From positions 9,176,001 through 9,240,000 of the forward strand of contig NZ_CP011125.1 of the NCBI RefSeq assembly GCF_000737325.1: a DNA stretch of 64,000 nt, in the 5' to 3' direction. Source of the stretch: Sandaracinus amylolyticus (GTDB lineage Bacteria; Myxococcota_A; Polyangia; Polyangiales; Sandaracinaceae). This document shows, one piece after another, positions 16,523 through 24,363 of this stretch. Both the position numbers and the translations under genes were made by a program. Numbering within the stretch: the first letter of the stretch is position 1; every line of letters starts with the position of its first letter. The notes beneath the pieces were generated by a model that saw only the letters and a program-made list of their open reading frames with translations, had not been told where the DNA came from and did no database searches.

Positions 16523-18664
16523 ATGAAGCGACGCGAACCGAGGACGGCAGGCTGGAGCTCCGCAGCCTGCGCGCTGTGGATGCTCGCGGGGTGCGCGGCG
16601 TCGGGAGAGGACGTCGCGACGAGCGACGATCACGCGCCCGCAGCGCTGTCCGACCTGCCGGTGCTCGAGGTCCTCGTCGTCGAGTCGCGCGGTGACGCGC
16701 TCTCGTTCCGGCGTCTCGATCCTGCGACCTTCGACGCGGTGCGCGCCGGCGAGGTCGGCCTGCGCGAAGAGGCGCTGGTCGACATCCCGTCGGTCCGGTG
16801 CACCAGCGACAACTGCCCCGCCGGCGACTTCGTCGCGTTCTCGAACGTCGCCGGGGCCGCCCGCGCGATCACCAACGGGGCCCCGGCCGCCGGCGTCCCG
16901 CTGTGGACCGCGGCCGATGCGCCGAATTGCGGGCCCGTCCCCGCGAGCGGCACCGGCGTCTGCCGTCAGGTCCGGCTGCGCAACCTGCGGCCCGATCAGC
17001 TCGAGCGCGTGTACGCCGAGCTCGTCGAGCTCGCCCCGAGCGGCGCCACGACGTCGGTGAGCATCCCGGAGCAGCCGTGGAACGCCGAGCCCGACTTCGG
17101 GCTCGCGCCCGCGATCCCCAACGGGCTCTGGCGCTTCGGAGAGCTCGGGCGCAGCTCGCCGCCTCCGCCCGGGCTCGCCGGGCTGAGCTGGTGGGCGTTC
17201 GAGGGCACCACGCCGCCCGGCGAGGCGTTCACGTTCCGCTTCCTCGTGATGGTGCGCGGCCAGGTCGTGCGCCCCACCCAGCGCGCGAACGTCGCCGCGC
17301 CCGATCAGCCCGCGTCGGACTATCCGGTCGTCGCGAGCGGGCCGTCCATCGCGACCTCGCAGGTCGACGTGTCCGCGGACGGCCGCTACGTCGTCTTCGC
17401 GACGAGCTCCACCACGATCGGCGGCGCGGGCACGCCCGCCGAGCGCAGCAACGTGGTCCGCCACGACATGCTCACGGGCGCGAACGTCGTGGTGAACGTG
17501 GGCGCCGAGGCCTCGAGCAACTGCCGCGCGCTGAGCCCCAGCATCTCCGACGACGGCACGCGCGTCGCGTTCGAGGCGCAGCGCTGCCGGCTCGTCGCGC
17601 GCGCGGGGCACAGCAACCAGCGCAGCTACGTCCTCGTGCGCGACATCACTGCGGGCACGACGACGCTCGCGAGCGTCGCGACGAACGGCGCCTACCCGAA
17701 CGCGAGCTCGACGACGCCGCGCATCAGCGGTGACGGCTCGACGGTCGTGTTCCAGAGCCTCGCCACCGATCTCGTCGGCGGCACGCGCAGCGCGTGCAAC
17801 CGCATCTACCGCTACACCGTCGCGACGGGCGCGGTCAGCCACGTGAGCGCGACGCGCGGCACCGCGCCGAACGCCCCCGCCGGGTTCCCCGCGTGCACCG
17901 CGCTCACGCCGGCGGGCGAGGACGCGGACGTGAGCGACGACGGCTCGGTGATCGTCTTCCGATCCGACGTCGCGCTGACGACGAGCGACACCAACGGCGA
18001 GCCCGACGTCTACGTGTACCGGCAGGGCGGCACGACCGTCGACGTCTACCGCGCGAGCGTGAGCACGACCGGCGGCGCCGTGACCGGCGGCGAATTCGAT
18101 CACGCGGCGGTGTCGGGCGACGGTGCGTTCGTCGCGTTCTCGTCGACGGCCACCGGGCTCCTCGGCGCGAGCACCGGGCGTCACGTGTACCGCCGCGGAT
18201 CGGGCGCCGCGGACGCGGGAACGCTCGAGCGGGTGACGGTGCGCCCCGACGGATCGACGCCGAGCGGCACCGGCTTCGCGACGCCGTGGCCCGCGCTCTC
18301 GCAGAGCGGGCGGTTCGTGTCGTTCTGGAATTCGTTCACCGATGTCACGAATCCGGCGCGCTCGTTCCCGGGCACCCAGCTCGTCACGTGCGACATGGGC
18401 GGGCCCACCACGCCGGACGCGCTCGCGCGCTGCTTCGTGATCAGCCGCGTCCAGCTGACGCCGAGCGCGACGTTCACCGCGCTCTCGGGCACGGTGCACG
18501 CGGGCGCGCGACACGGGATGGCGTGCGACGACGAGAGCGAGGCTTGTTACACCGTGTATCAAGCGAACGGGACCGGCTGGGGCAACCTCGCGGCGACCAC
18601 GCCCCAGGTGTTCGTGAGCCCGATCGGCGATCCGCGCGATCAGATGCCCGCGCCGTCTCCTTGA
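16523..18664 (+). CDS. TolB-like beta-propeller lipoprotein
   Basis: A 713-residue protein with lipoprotein signal ending in LWMLAGCAAS. After an N-terminal region of about 250 residues with a few Cys, the rest holds repeated PD40/TolB-type blades: VDVSADGRYVVFAT, PSISDDGTRVAFEA, PRISGDGSTVVFQS, ADVSDDGSVIVFRS, AAVSGDGAFVAFSS and PALSQSGRFVSFWN. Six clear blades indicate a six-bladed propeller, a binding scaffold in the periplasm or on the surface. No Tol-Pal genes are nearby, so this is not TolB itself. The ATG at 16523 directly follows GGAGGG; an overlapping GTG lies at 16520. Confidence 0.8.
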   Translation: MKRREPRTAGWSSAACALWMLAGCAASGEDVATSDDHAPAALSDLPVLEVLVVESRGDALSFRRLDPATFDAVRAGEVGLREEALVDIPSVRCTSDNCPAGDFVAFSNVAGAARAITNGAPAAGVPLWTAADAPNCGPVPASGTGVCRQVRLRNLRPDQLERVYAELVELAPSGATTSVSIPEQPWNAEPDFGLAPAIPNGLWRFGELGRSSPPPPGLAGLSWWAFEGTTPPGEAFTFRFLVMVRGQVVRPTQRANVAAPDQPASDYPVVASGPSIATSQVDVSADGRYVVFATSSTTIGGAGTPAERSNVVRHDMLTGANVVVNVGAEASSNCRALSPSISDDGTRVAFEAQRCRLVARAGHSNQRSYVLVRDITAGTTTLASVATNGAYPNASSTTPRISGDGSTVVFQSLATDLVGGTRSACNRIYRYTVATGAVSHVSATRGTAPNAPAGFPACTALTPAGEDADVSDDGSVIVFRSDVALTTSDTNGEPDVYVYRQGGTTVDVYRASVSTTGGAVTGGEFDHAAVSGDGAFVAFSSTATGLLGASTGRHVYRRGSGAADAGTLERVTVRPDGSTPSGTGFATPWPALSQSGRFVSFWNSFTDVTNPARSFPGTQLVTCDMGGPTTPDALARCFVISRVQLTPSATFTALSGTVHAGARHGMACDDESEACYTVYQANGTGWGNLAATTPQVFVSPIGDPRDQMPAPSP

Positions 18665-18710
18665 GGCGGGTCCCCTTGAGGCGAGGCGCGACACGCGACA
18701 CAAGAGGCGC

Positions 18711-19505
18711 GTGGACGCGCCGCGCGAGGGAACGGTCGAGCGATGGGCGTGGGAGTACGTCCGCTCGACCGACCTCGCGCACAAGCTCGCGCCCCCTCCG
18801 GTGCCGCGCGTGTGGGACGAGGCACCGTGCGCGCTGCGGATCGACGCGCCGGGGCGTCCTGCCGAGCTCGTGCGCGCGGACAAGCGCGCGAAGACGCCGC
18901 GCCCCGAGGCGCTCCGCGATCCGCGCAAGCGCGCCGAGCTGCTGCACGTGTTCGCGCACCACGAGCTCCAGGCCGCGGAGCTGATGTGCCGCGCGCTCCT
19001 GCTCTTCGTGGAGCGCGACCCGGCGTTCCGGCGCGGCTTGTTGCGCATCGCGCTCGACGAGGTGCGGCACCTCGCGATGTACGACGCGCACCTGCGCGCG
19101 CTGGGCTTCCGGTTCGGGAGCTTCCCGGTGCGCGACTGGTTCTGGGAGCGCGTGCCCGCGGCGGAGAGCGCGGAGGCGTTCGTCGCGATGCTCGGCGTCG
19201 GGTTCGAGGGCGCGAACCTCGATCACACGCGGCGCTTCGCGGACGCGTTCCGCGCGGCCGGCGACGAGGAAGGCGCGCGCCTCCAGGAGGTCGTGGGCGA
19301 CGAGGAAGTGCCGCACGTGCGCTTCGCGGTGCAGTGGCTCGAGCGATGGAGCGGCGGCGCGCTCGAGCTCGACGCGTGGCGCGCCCGACTGCCCGCGCCG
19401 ATCACGCCGATCGTGATGCGCGGGCGGCCGCTCGATCGCGCGCGGCGCGCGCGGGCGGGCATGGACGACGCGTTCGTGGACGCGCTCGATCGCTGGACGC
19501 CGTGA
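18711..19505 (+). CDS. DUF455 ferritin-like protein
   Basis: A 264-residue protein with the DUF455 pattern of a ferritin-like four-helix bundle. Candidate di-iron ligands are in AHHELQAAELM, ALDEVRHLAMYDAH and VGDEEVPHVRFAVQW, the last two being ExxH motifs. Conserved surroundings such as FGSFPVRDWFWERVP fit the family. Proteins of this group are uncharacterised, distantly related to MiaE-type hydroxylases. The start is a GTG preceded by AGAGG. It ends directly against the convergent LuxR gene, with no spacer between the stops. Confidence 0.8.
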   Translation: MDAPREGTVERWAWEYVRSTDLAHKLAPPPVPRVWDEAPCALRIDAPGRPAELVRADKRAKTPRPEALRDPRKRAELLHVFAHHELQAAELMCRALLLFVERDPAFRRGLLRIALDEVRHLAMYDAHLRALGFRFGSFPVRDWFWERVPAAESAEAFVAMLGVGFEGANLDHTRRFADAFRAAGDEEGARLQEVVGDEEVPHVRFAVQWLERWSGGALELDAWRARLPAPITPIVMRGRPLDRARRARAGMDDAFVDALDRWTP

Positions 19506-20261
19506 TCAGTCGGGGCGCAGCACCGCGAGCCGCACCACGTCGGCGCGGTTCGCGGCGCCGAGACGCTTCATCACCGACGCGAGCAGGTTGCGCACCGTGT
19601 TCGGAGAGAGCTCGAGCGCGCTCGCGATCGCCGCGTTGGTGTGCCCGAGCGCGACGTGCTCCACGATCTGGCGCTGGCGCGGCGTGAGCCGGCCGTCGCT
19701 GCACACGAGGCGCGCCATCACCGCCGCGCGGGGTGCGCCGTCGAGCCGTGCGTGCAGCGCGTCGCCCGCCGCGAGCATCGGCGCGAGCGCGCGCAGCAGC
19801 GAGAGCTCGGCCTCGTCGTAGGGGCGATCACGCCACCGCACGAGCACGAGCAGCGCGACGATCCGCCCTCGGACCACGAGGTGCACGAGCGCCGTCGCGC
19901 GAGGACGGCGACCGAGCGCGGCACGCATCGCGGCGTCGAACGCGACGCGCGCGGCACCGCGCGTGGGCAGCGCCTCGCGATCGCTCGCGACCCCGCCGCG
20001 CGCCAGCGCGACGTCGCGCAGCCGGCCGAGCTCGACCGCCCACGCGTCCCAGCGAACGGTGCTCGCCGCGAGCCGCGCGGGGTCGAGGCCACGCACCGCC
20101 GCGGTCTCGAGCGGCACCCGCGGCGAGCCCGCGTGCATCATCGCCGCGTCGAACAGACCGCGCGCCGCGAGCGCGTCGAGCACGCCGTCGCGATACGTGC
20201 GCAGATCGGGCGCGCTCGCGGCGAGGAGCGCGATGCATCGTGCGAGGTCGTCCACGCGCAT
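19506..20261 (-). CDS. LuxR-family transcriptional regulator
   Basis: A 251-residue regulator. The C-terminal HTH is a clear LuxR/GerE domain: LTPRQRQIVEHVALGHTNA, then IASALELSPNTVRNLL, residues about 190-245. The N-terminal part has a GAF-like feel (RIVALLVLVRWRDRPYDEAELSLLRALAPM) typical of the last helix of GAF sensors, so a small-molecule or redox input is possible. Its ATG is embedded in a perfect dyad at 20261-20276, suggesting autoregulation. It is divergent from the dehalogenase-like gene, the obvious candidate target. Confidence 0.85.
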   Translation of the reverse strand: MRVDDLARCIALLAASAPDLRTYRDGVLDALAARGLFDAAMMHAGSPRVPLETAAVRGLDPARLAASTVRWDAWAVELGRLRDVALARGGVASDREALPTRGAARVAFDAAMRAALGRRPRATALVHLVVRGRIVALLVLVRWRDRPYDEAELSLLRALAPMLAAGDALHARLDGAPRAAVMARLVCSDGRLTPRQRQIVEHVALGHTNAAIASALELSPNTVRNLLASVMKRLGAANRADVVRLAVLRPD

Positions 20262-20276
20262 GGTACGAACGTACCA
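20261..20276. promoter_or_regulatory. perfect inverted repeat at the luxR-type start
   Basis: TGGTACGAACGTACCA: 7-bp arms with a 2-bp centre. It begins at the first base of the LuxR start codon, inside the 51-bp divergent intergenic region, a position suited to an operator for both genes. Confidence 0.55.
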
Positions 20277-20312
20277 CGGAGGCTGCGTACGGGGCCGCCC
20301 ACAGTCGTGCTC

Positions 20313-21239
20313 ATGACGACGACCTCGAGCTCTGCTTCCCTCGCACGTCGAAGCTCCTCTGCCGTGGCGCAGGCGAGCGATCTGCCGCCCTGGCTCGACC
20401 GCGCGAGCTACCCGTGGACCCCGCGCACGTTCGAGACCTCCGAGGGTCGGATGCGCTACCTCGACGAGGGCGAGGGCCCGACCGTGCTGCTCGTGCACGG
20501 GACGCCCTCGTGGTCCTTCGAGTGGCGCGAGGTCGTGCGCGCGCTCGCGCCGCGCCATCGCGTGATCGCGCCCGATCACCTCGGCTTCGGGCTCTCCGAC
20601 AAGCCCGACGCGCCCGAGATCCTCGCGCCCGCCGATCACGCGCGACGCCTGCGCGCGCTGGTGAGCGCGCTCGAGCTACGCGACGTCGTGCTCGTCGTGC
20701 ACGACTTCGGAGGCCCGATCGGGCTGCCGCTCGCGCTCGAAGAGGGCTCGCCGGTGCGCGCCGTCGTCGTGACGAACACGTGGATGTGGGCGCACGAGGA
20801 TCCCAAGGTCGCGCGCCTCTCGCGCTTCGTCGCGTCGCCGCTCGGGCGCTGGCTCTATCGTCGGCTCAACGCGTCGCCGCGATGGCTCGTGCCTGCGTCG
20901 ATGGGCGATCGCAGCAAGCTGACGCGCGACGCGCACCGCCACTACCTCGCGCCCTTCGGCTCGTGGGCGGAGCGCGCGGCGCCTTGGAAGCTCGGCGTCG
21001 AGCTCGCGGGGTCGAGCCCGTACTACGCGTCGCTGTGGGCGAAGCGGAGCGCGCTCGCGAACGTGCCGCTCGAGATCGTCTGGGGCACGCGCGATCCCGC
21101 GTTCACGACGCGCGAGCTCGAGCGCTGGCAGCAGAGCTTCGCGCACGCGCGGACGCACACGCTCGACGTCGGGCACTTCGTCGCCGAGGAGGCGCCGCAG
21201 GCGCTCGCGTCGGTGATCGCGTCGGTCGCGAGCCGCTGA
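20313..21239 (+). CDS. haloalkane dehalogenase-like alpha/beta hydrolase
   Basis: A 308-residue alpha/beta hydrolase closest in pattern to haloalkane dehalogenases. It has LLVHGTPSWSFEW (oxyanion region), APDHLGFGLSDKP, the nucleophile elbow VVHDFGG with Asp131 in place of Ser, and the catalytic His288 in DVGHFVAEEAPQ. In true dehalogenases the residue after the nucleophilic Asp is usually the halide-stabilising Trp; here it is Phe, so the substrate may differ. The candidate acid is in VWGTRDPAF. It is divergent from a LuxR regulator across a palindromic site, which suggests ligand-controlled expression. Confidence 0.82.
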   Translation: MTTTSSSASLARRSSSAVAQASDLPPWLDRASYPWTPRTFETSEGRMRYLDEGEGPTVLLVHGTPSWSFEWREVVRALAPRHRVIAPDHLGFGLSDKPDAPEILAPADHARRLRALVSALELRDVVLVVHDFGGPIGLPLALEEGSPVRAVVVTNTWMWAHEDPKVARLSRFVASPLGRWLYRRLNASPRWLVPASMGDRSKLTRDAHRHYLAPFGSWAERAAPWKLGVELAGSSPYYASLWAKRSALANVPLEIVWGTRDPAFTTRELERWQQSFAHARTHTLDVGHFVAEEAPQALASVIASVASR

Positions 21240-21258
21240 TCCTCTGCTATCTCCGTGC

Positions 21259-22119
21259 GTGGCCCGCGCGTGGGTGCTGAACCTCGACGCCGAGCACGAG
21301 CTCGAGCTCGGCCGTCGCTACACGCCGTCGCGCGAGCTGCGCGCGCGGGTGCGCGCGATCGGGACGGCCCTCGCGCGCTCGCTCGAGCACGGCGACGTGG
21401 TGATCGCGCCGGACGAGGACGTGTCGGTCGACGTCGCGTCGTTCGTGCCGCGCGCGTGGTGCCCCACGCCGCGCGCGCTCGAGGTGCTCGCGAGCGTGGG
21501 TGCGCCGATCGACGATGCGCCCTCGTTCGAGACGCTGCGCACGGTGAACGAGCGCGGCTTCGCGGCGACGCTCGCGGGCGACGAGCTGCCCGGATGTCTG
21601 CGCGCGACCGAGCTCGGCGCGATCGAAGCGCACGTCGCGCGTCCCGGCCCGAGCGGCGCGTGGCTGCTCAAGCGCGCGTTCGGCGTCGCGGGGCGTGGCC
21701 AGCGCCCGCTTCGTCCGGGCGCGATCTCGGACGCGGATCGCGCGTGGATCGTCGCGTCGTTGCGCCGCGGTGCGCTCTACGTCGAGCCGCGCGTCGAGAT
21801 CATCCGAGAGCTCTCGGTGCACGCGTGGGCGACGTGCGGCGTGCACGTGCGCTCGATCCGCGAACAACACGTGCAGGACCGCGCATGGCTGGGCAGCGAG
21901 CTCGCGCGCGATCTCCCGAGCGCGATCGAGAACCCGCTGATCGACACCACGGAGCGCGTCGGGCGCGCGCTGATCGAAGCGGGCTATCACGGCCCGTTCG
22001 GCGTCGACGCGTACCTGTGGCGCGCGTCGAGCGGTGCGATCGCGGTGCGCACGCTCGGCGAGATCAACGCGCGCTACTGCATGGGCTGGGACGCGCGCGA
22101 CGGCTGGGATCCACCCTGA
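21259..22119 (+). CDS. ATP-grasp-like protein, unknown substrate
   Basis: A 286-residue protein beginning at a GTG. The second half looks like an ATP-grasp ligase core: WLLKRAFGVAGRGQR (Lys and glycine-rich loop that hold ATP), ALYVEPRVEIIRELSVHAW (the ligand-binding strand pair) and GVDAYLWRA followed by LGEINARYCMGW, where ExNxR matches the metal-binding signature. The N-terminal half fits a Rossmann-like pre-domain (DVVIAPDEDVSVD, AWCPTPRALEVL). Such enzymes join a carboxylate to an amine or thiol. No substrate can be named. It precedes a small membrane protein by 13 nt. Confidence 0.65.
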   Translation: MARAWVLNLDAEHELELGRRYTPSRELRARVRAIGTALARSLEHGDVVIAPDEDVSVDVASFVPRAWCPTPRALEVLASVGAPIDDAPSFETLRTVNERGFAATLAGDELPGCLRATELGAIEAHVARPGPSGAWLLKRAFGVAGRGQRPLRPGAISDADRAWIVASLRRGALYVEPRVEIIRELSVHAWATCGVHVRSIREQHVQDRAWLGSELARDLPSAIENPLIDTTERVGRALIEAGYHGPFGVDAYLWRASSGAIAVRTLGEINARYCMGWDARDGWDPP

Positions 22120-22132
22120 TAGCCTGGCGCGC

Positions 22133-22510
22133 ATGATCGAAGAGCTCGTCTCGACGGTGATCTTCGGCGCGGAGACCCTCGCGCTCGTCGCGCTCGTCGT
22201 GTGGGGGCGCTGGGTCGGGAAGCAGCTCGGCGGCGGGTGGCGCGTCGCATCGTACCTGCCAATCGTCGCGATCATGCTGCAATTCGCGGGGATCTGCGGG
22301 ACGGCAGCGATGCTCGTCGGCGCGTTCGATTCGGTCGCGTCGGCCGACGCCGCGAGGCGCGCGACCGTGCTCGCGCGTGGCATCGCGGACGCGATGAACG
22401 TGACCGCGATCGCGGTGCTCGTCGCCGTCGTCCTCGCGATCGCGTCCGCGGTGCTCTTCGCGATCGGCACCGCGAAGGTGCGCGCTGCGCGCGGTCCGCG
22501 CGAGGGCTGA
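22133..22510 (+). CDS. small membrane protein, three predicted helices
   Basis: A 125-residue hydrophobic protein. Three membrane segments are visible: TVIFGAETLALVALVVW (about 8-24), SYLPIVAIMLQFAGICGTAA (about 40-59) and TAIAVLVAVVLAIASAVLF (about 91-109), joined by an Asp/Ala/Arg-rich loop. The layout with a long soluble loop between helices 2 and 3 resembles small MotA/ExbB-like proteins, but the similarity is weak. It lies 13 nt after the ATP-grasp-like gene. Function unknown. Confidence 0.65.
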   Translation: MIEELVSTVIFGAETLALVALVVWGRWVGKQLGGGWRVASYLPIVAIMLQFAGICGTAAMLVGAFDSVASADAARRATVLARGIADAMNVTAIAVLVAVVLAIASAVLFAIGTAKVRAARGPREG

Positions 22511-22533
22511 TTCTCGCGGAGCGCGCGTGTACG

Positions 22534-23061
22534 ATGCGCGCGATGCTTCGCTGTCCGAAGTGCTCTCTCGCCCTCGTCGCCACCCATCACGACGCATTCG
22601 GATGCGCCCGCTGTGGCGGGCTCTGGGTGCGCGAGGGCGCGCTCTCGTCGCTGCCGGAGTCGCTGGGCGGCACCGTCGATCCGGCGACTCGCGCGCCGAA
22701 CGACGGGCGCACCGGGCTGTGCCCCGACGGCCACGGGATCCTGCTGCGCGCGCGCATCGACGACGACGAGGGCGCGGCGTTCTACCTCGAGCGCTGCAGC
22801 GCGTGCCGCGGCGTGTGGTTCGATCCCGGCGAGTGGTCGCGCATCGCGTCGAGCGAGCTTCGCACCAAGCTCGACGCGCTCTGGGATCCGGCCGCGCGTC
22901 GCGCCGCGCTCACCGCGCGCAACGAGGCGCGCCTCGCAGAGGACCTGCGCGCGCGCCTCGGTGATGCGCTCCACGATCGTCTCGTCGATCTCGTCCGCGC
23001 GCTCGAGTCGCACCCCGATCGCGCGATGGCGCTCGCCTACCTCGACGAGCACCTGCGCTGA
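22534..23061 (+). CDS. TFIIB-type zinc-finger domain protein
   Basis: A 175-residue protein with two zinc-ribbon half-sites of the zf-TFIIB-like kind: MLRCPKCSLALVATHHDAF with CARCGGLWV (residues about 5-32), and later LERCSACRGVWFDPGEW (about 88-104). The Cys-x-x-Cys then CGGLW/CRGVWFD pattern is typical. The C-terminal part is helical and charged (ARNEARLAEDLRARLGDALHD). Such proteins are small, cytoplasmic and uncharacterised. An alternative ATG lies at 22543. The stop codon is inside a hairpin shared with the convergent serpin gene. Confidence 0.75.
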   Translation: MRAMLRCPKCSLALVATHHDAFGCARCGGLWVREGALSSLPESLGGTVDPATRAPNDGRTGLCPDGHGILLRARIDDDEGAAFYLERCSACRGVWFDPGEWSRIASSELRTKLDALWDPAARRAALTARNEARLAEDLRARLGDALHDRLVDLVRALESHPDRAMALAYLDEHLR

Positions 23062-23077
23062 CCCGCTGCGTCAGCGC
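23055..23077. terminator. hairpin holding both convergent stop codons
   Basis: Arms 23055-23062 and 23070-23077 are perfectly complementary (8 bp). The left arm contains the plus-strand stop (23059-23061) and the right arm the minus-strand stop (23071-23073). Confidence 0.5.
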
Positions 23078-24330
23078 GGATCGACGACCCGACCGGCGAA
23101 CAGGATCGCGCCGCTGCGCGTGTCGCGCAGGAAGAACAAGAACGGGTGATCCGCGTGGAAGCTCGGCGGCGGATTCGCCGGCATGCTCCGCACCGCGACG
23201 ACCACGCCGGTCGCCGCCGCGGCCTCGGTGCCCTCCTCGTTCACCTCGACGAACACGCGGTGATAGACGTCGGAGATCGCGAGCGCCTGCGCCCCGTCCG
23301 CGCTCATCCCCGAGAGGTCCGCGCGATCCGAGAACGCGATCGCCATCCCGAGCCCCTCGAGCTCGGTGCGCAGCGCGAGCGATCCCGTCTCGATGCGGAA
23401 GCGCGGGAGCCGCACGTCGACGTCGTGGCGCTCGGTGACGCGCCCCGCCCACTGCTCGACGCGCGTCGCGTCGAGCGTCTCCTCGACCGCCGCGAGCCCG
23501 TCGCGCTCGCGCGGGAGCACGATCATCATCGCGAGCTCGTCGCCGGTGTACGGCAGCTCGAGGATCTGCACGCCCTCGTCCTCGCCGTAGCGTCCGCCGC
23601 GCGCGTGCATCGTGGGCACTGCGACGCTCGCCTCGCCGCCGTTCGCGAAGAACGGCAGGTCCTCGGTCCGCGCGCGATCGAACTCGTGCTGCCAGCGCCC
23701 GTGGAAGTACACGGCGTTGACGAGGACGAGCCGGGTGAGCGGGTCGATCGACCCCGACGGGAGCAGCTCGCGGATCCGCTCGCGCGTCTGCGACGACACC
23801 CACTCGTTGATGTGCGCGCGCGAGGCCTCGGCCGCGCTCACGAAGTCGAGGCGCTCGGCCTCCGCGCCGAAGTGATCGCGCGTCGCCGCGAGGTACGCAT
23901 CGCGGAACGCGTAGGAGTCCTCGGCGAACAGCCGGTTCGCGACCGCGAGCGTGTAGGTCTCGCGCGGCGCGTTCCACGCGCGCACCAGCGCGCCGGCCGC
24001 GGGCATCGTCGCGTCGGGATCGGTCGCGAGGTGCAGCGTCCGCTGCATCGCGGTCGCGGTCTCGCCACGCGCGCCGCCGTACGTCATCGCGAGCGCGGTC
24101 GAGAGGCTCGCGGGAGAGATCGCGAGGTTCCCGGTCTCGCCGCGCGCCCGCAGCGCGCGCCACACGTCGAGCCCGAACGCGCTGGTCGCGGTCGCGAACG
24201 CGCGCGCGTCCGCGGGATCGGCGGGGGTCACCTGGGTGGCCGGCGTGGTCGAGGTGCTCGAGGAGGTCTGCGAGGGCCCCCCGCACCCGGCGAGTGCGAG
24301 CAGGAGGGCAAGGACGATGCGCTTCGTCAT
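23071..24330 (-). CDS. serpin-family lipoprotein
   Basis: A 419-residue serpin with lipoprotein signal MTKRIVLALLLALAGCGG (Cys16). Core motifs are NLAISPASLSTALAMTYGGARG, LVLVNAVYFHGRW, MMIVLPRE and the C-terminal HPFLFFLRDTRSGAILFAGRV. The hinge EEGTEAAAAT marks P17-P8, so it is of the inhibitory type; counting from the hinge places P1-P1' at Arg-Ser (VAVR-SM). That predicts inhibition of trypsin-like proteases after Arg. It probably acts at the cell surface, against the host's own secreted proteases or those of prey and competitors. The P1 assignment assumes no loop-length change. Confidence 0.93.
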   Translation of the reverse strand: MTKRIVLALLLALAGCGGPSQTSSSTSTTPATQVTPADPADARAFATATSAFGLDVWRALRARGETGNLAISPASLSTALAMTYGGARGETATAMQRTLHLATDPDATMPAAGALVRAWNAPRETYTLAVANRLFAEDSYAFRDAYLAATRDHFGAEAERLDFVSAAEASRAHINEWVSSQTRERIRELLPSGSIDPLTRLVLVNAVYFHGRWQHEFDRARTEDLPFFANGGEASVAVPTMHARGGRYGEDEGVQILELPYTGDELAMMIVLPRERDGLAAVEETLDATRVEQWAGRVTERHDVDVRLPRFRIETGSLALRTELEGLGMAIAFSDRADLSGMSADGAQALAISDVYHRVFVEVNEEGTEAAAATGVVVAVRSMPANPPPSFHADHPFLFFLRDTRSGAILFAGRVVDPR

Positions 24331-24363
24331 GCGGTCGCTAGACGTACGACCGCGCGATCCGGT

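Noticed and set aside
16523-18664. TolB of a Tol-Pal system
   Set aside because: Although blades match TolB-type repeats, the gene has a lipoprotein signal and no tol or pal genes near it.
14522-19048. A 1508-residue minus-strand open frame
   Set aside because: Only the last 256 residues (RIC-type protein) are credible; upstream it lies antisense to the MopE-like and propeller genes.
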